Source: Paracoccaceae bacterium
GTDB lineage: Bacteria; Pseudomonadota; Alphaproteobacteria; Rhodobacterales; Rhodobacteraceae
Assembly (NCBI GenBank): GCA_028875855.1
Contig: JAGWVA010000033.1
Location: 1-43,861 of the forward strand
Direction: 5' to 3'
DNA length: 43,861 nt
A model generated the notes under the pieces. It had not been told where the DNA came from and ran no database searches. It saw only the letters and a program-made list of their open reading frames with translations. How positions within the stretch are numbered: position 1 is the first letter of the stretch; each line of letters starts with the position of its first letter. Of the stretch, positions 42,397 through 43,861 are shown piece after piece. A program made the translations under genes and the position numbers.

Positions 42397-43164
42397 ATGC
42401 GCCTTTTCACACTCACCATTGCCCTGTCGCTCGCAGCGGCCTCCGTCGCCGCTGCCGGTACGCTGGCGGATGCCAAGAAGGCCGGCGTGATCCGTATCGG
42501 CACACCGGGCGATTACGCACCCTTCAGTGTGCGTCAGCCCGACGGCAGCTACCGGGGCGCCGACGTCACCGAGGCAGAGCGTATTGCAACTGCACTGGGC
42601 CTAAAGATCGACTGGGTGAAGACAAGCTGGAAAGACTTGGCCACCGACGCCAAGGCCAACAAGTTTGACATGGCCGTGGGCGGCATCACCATCACCGACG
42701 CACGTAAGAAATTCGCCGATTTCACCGTACCTTTGGTGACAGACGGCAAGCGTCCGATCGTACGCTGCGCTGATAAGAATAAGTACACCACGCTCGCGTC
42801 AATAGATAAACCGAGCGTCAAGGTTGTGGTCAACGTGGGCGGAACGAATGACGCCTTTGCAAAGGCCCATTTGGCGCAGTCAGACCTCACGCATTTCGAT
42901 GACAACACGAAAATCTTTGGCCAGATCATCTCGGGTAAAGAAGACGTAATGGTGACCGACGGTGTCGAGGTGGACCATCAGTCCTTGCTGCATCCCGGCG
43001 TCCTCTGCCCCGCAGCCGTGAAGGAGCCGTTTACGCATAGCCAGAAGGGATACCTTCTCCAAAAGGACCCTGAACTGAAGGCTGCGGTGGACAAGATTCT
43101 ACAAGCCGACATCTCGTCAGGCACATGGGAAAAGACCCTGACCGAGGCTGAAAAACAGCCATAA
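42397..43164 (+). CDS. PheC-like periplasmic binding / cyclohexadienyl dehydratase-type protein
   Basis: The 255-residue protein has a Sec signal peptide (MRLFTLTIALSLAAASVAAA) and a family 3 solute-binding fold. The pattern IRIGTPGDYAPFSV, DMAVGGITITDARKKFADFTVPL, KRPIVRC, VVVNVGGTNDAFAKAHL and DVMVTDGVEVDHQSLLHPGVLC is closer to periplasmic cyclohexadienyl/arogenate dehydratases (PheC) than to ordinary amino-acid receptors. It could make phenylpyruvate from prephenate outside the cytoplasm or bind a small acid. No permease or ATPase is nearby. GGGAGGAGACATC precedes the ATG. It lies between two IS3-family fragments. Confidence 0.78.
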   Translation: MRLFTLTIALSLAAASVAAAGTLADAKKAGVIRIGTPGDYAPFSVRQPDGSYRGADVTEAERIATALGLKIDWVKTSWKDLATDAKANKFDMAVGGITITDARKKFADFTVPLVTDGKRPIVRCADKNKYTTLASIDKPSVKVVVNVGGTNDAFAKAHLAQSDLTHFDDNTKIFGQIISGKEDVMVTDGVEVDHQSLLHPGVLCPAAVKEPFTHSQKGYLLQKDPELKAAVDKILQADISSGTWEKTLTEAEKQP

Positions 43165-43732
43165 CCACATCGCACGGACAGTGTGCTGCTGTATCGCTTG
43201 CTGCAACTTTGGGGTGGCGAGACGATCATTCTGGCGGTCCAAGTCAAGCGACAGGTGGTGGTTGCCGCTTCGGAGCCCGCTGCACCGACACTAATCGGGT
43301 TACAGTTGGCGAATGGCCACTGCCTGGGGCTTGGCGTGACTGTGGACGCTGTTCCGCCGGCCACCATAGCCGGGCGATCGTGAGGTGATCTACGTGGATG
43401 GGGGGGACGTTGTCAGCTCTCCACCCGACAACGCCGTCCTGCCGCGCCGCGGCAGCGAGTTCCAGACGAGCAGGCCGTCAGACCGACTTGACCGGCAGGA
43501 CCCGGCCCTTACCGGACATTCGCGAACGCAGACCTCGCTCCGGCGCAGCTTCCCCGAAGCAGTCGTCTGCACTTGAGTGCAGCAATGCTCGATAGAGAAA
43601 GACCTTCGAGGCTGCGCTAAGTCCCCCGGGCGCGGTTGATCTCTACGGCAGCGCATGAGGCGCACCTGCGGAGAGAAGCGGCGAGAAGTCGTTTGCCGCG
43701 ACTGCCTTGCGGACGTGCGACAGATAGCAGTT
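43165..43732. other. Unassigned segment between the PheC-like gene and an IS element
   Basis: This 568-base segment contains only short frames without good starts or recognisable protein patterns. An inverted repeat CTGCACT-TG-AGTGCAG lies at 43567-43582. It may be a worn-out gene or intergenic debris next to the insertion. Confidence 0.4.
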
Positions 43733-43861
43733 TGAACCGCTCCGGGTTTGCCGGAGGCTGATTTTGGTTAGTTACGCGGCCATGTCTTCAGTTTCCAGAG
43801 CCGCGTAGAAGTTTGCCTCTGCTTCCGCCGGAGGGATGTTCCCGATCGGCTCGAGCAAGCG
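43733..43861 (-). mobile_element. IS3-family insertion sequence, one end (continues beyond window)
   Basis: The likely terminal inverted repeat starts at 43733 (TGAACCGCTCCGGG, then TTTGCCGGAGGCT), which resembles the ends of IS3-group elements. It is followed by the tail of a leftward transposase gene. The other end and most of the transposase lie outside the window, so whether the element is intact cannot be judged. Confidence 0.75.
43772..43861 (-). CDS. IS3-family transposase, C-terminal fragment (truncated by window)
   Basis: The frame is open from the window edge to TAA (43772-43774) and encodes 29 residues. They include EPIGNIPPAEAEANFYAAL, the very common C-terminal end of IS3-family OrfB integrases (DDE type). 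It differs in sequence from the relic at 42203-42301, so two different IS3-family elements have been present here. Confidence 0.85.
   Translation of the reverse strand, partial: RLLEPIGNIPPAEAEANFYAALETEDMAA

Noticed and set aside
40853-43861. Second attachment site (attR) repeating the tRNA-His 3' end
   Set aside because: I looked for the T-arm and acceptor sequence with CCA and did not find it in the window.
1-43861. CRISPR arrays, rRNA genes or a replication origin
   Set aside because: No regularly spaced repeats, no rRNA sequence and no DnaA-box cluster were seen.

Overview
The window looks like the chromosome of an alphaproteobacterium of the Rhodobacterales/Rhodobacteraceae type. The backbone is GC-rich. 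The order nrdR-ribD-(capsule genes)-ribE-unknown-ribB(X)-ribH-nusB fits this group, as do a direct-repeat LexA box (GTTC-N7-GTTC) in front of mmcB and a tRNA-His gene that lacks the otherwise universal G-1. These assignments come from reading the proteins; no database search was possible.

Layout. 1-5.8 kb: the 3' end of cysS, a hairpin-rich gap, cimA (citramalate synthase) overlapping a squalene/phytoene-synthase-like gene, a convergent MFS exporter, then an AlkA-type glycosylase overlapping a serine carboxylesterase. 6.0-10.5 kb: an HNH nuclease gene, then the zwf-pgl-pgi operon behind a perfect LacI-family-like operator. 10.5-24.2 kb: a large catabolic region for cyclic amides (hydantoin, allantoin or pyrimidine type). 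Leftward it carries a spermidine/putrescine-type ABC importer, an Asp/Glu/hydantoin racemase, an NTF2-like protein and a PuuE-like deacetylase. Rightward and divergent it carries an N-carbamoyl amino acid hydrolase, a hydantoinase, an amino-acid-type ABC importer and a gamma-glutamyltransferase-family hydrolase. Together they could import a cyclic ureide, open its ring, remove the carbamoyl group and adjust stereochemistry; the real substrate is not visible.

24.2-26.0 kb: a compact regulatory patch. It holds a degenerate response-regulator-like protein, an XRE repressor behind a perfect FNR box, a small antisense ORF, and two near-identical palindromes (TGAGAA-N2-TTCTCA) at its two borders. 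This is the least explained part of the window. 26.2-37.0 kb: a glutathione peroxidase, then nrdR and the riboflavin genes, split by an inward-facing capsule export block (kpsS, a Wza/KpsD-like lipoprotein, kpsC). RibB carries a C-terminal GTP-cyclohydrolase-II-like domain that has lost its zinc cysteines (RibBX type). 37.1-39.1 kb: a small membrane protein, a strong terminator, SOS-controlled mmcB, a small conserved protein and a GNAT enzyme.

39.1-43.9 kb: tRNA-His followed at once by an AlpA-like gene and a tyrosine recombinase, the left end of an integrated island. Its sequence is visibly less GC-rich. Cargo in view is an HNH endonuclease, an IS3-family relic, a PheC-like periplasmic binding protein and the end of a second IS3-family element that runs off the window. 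The far attachment site is not in the window.
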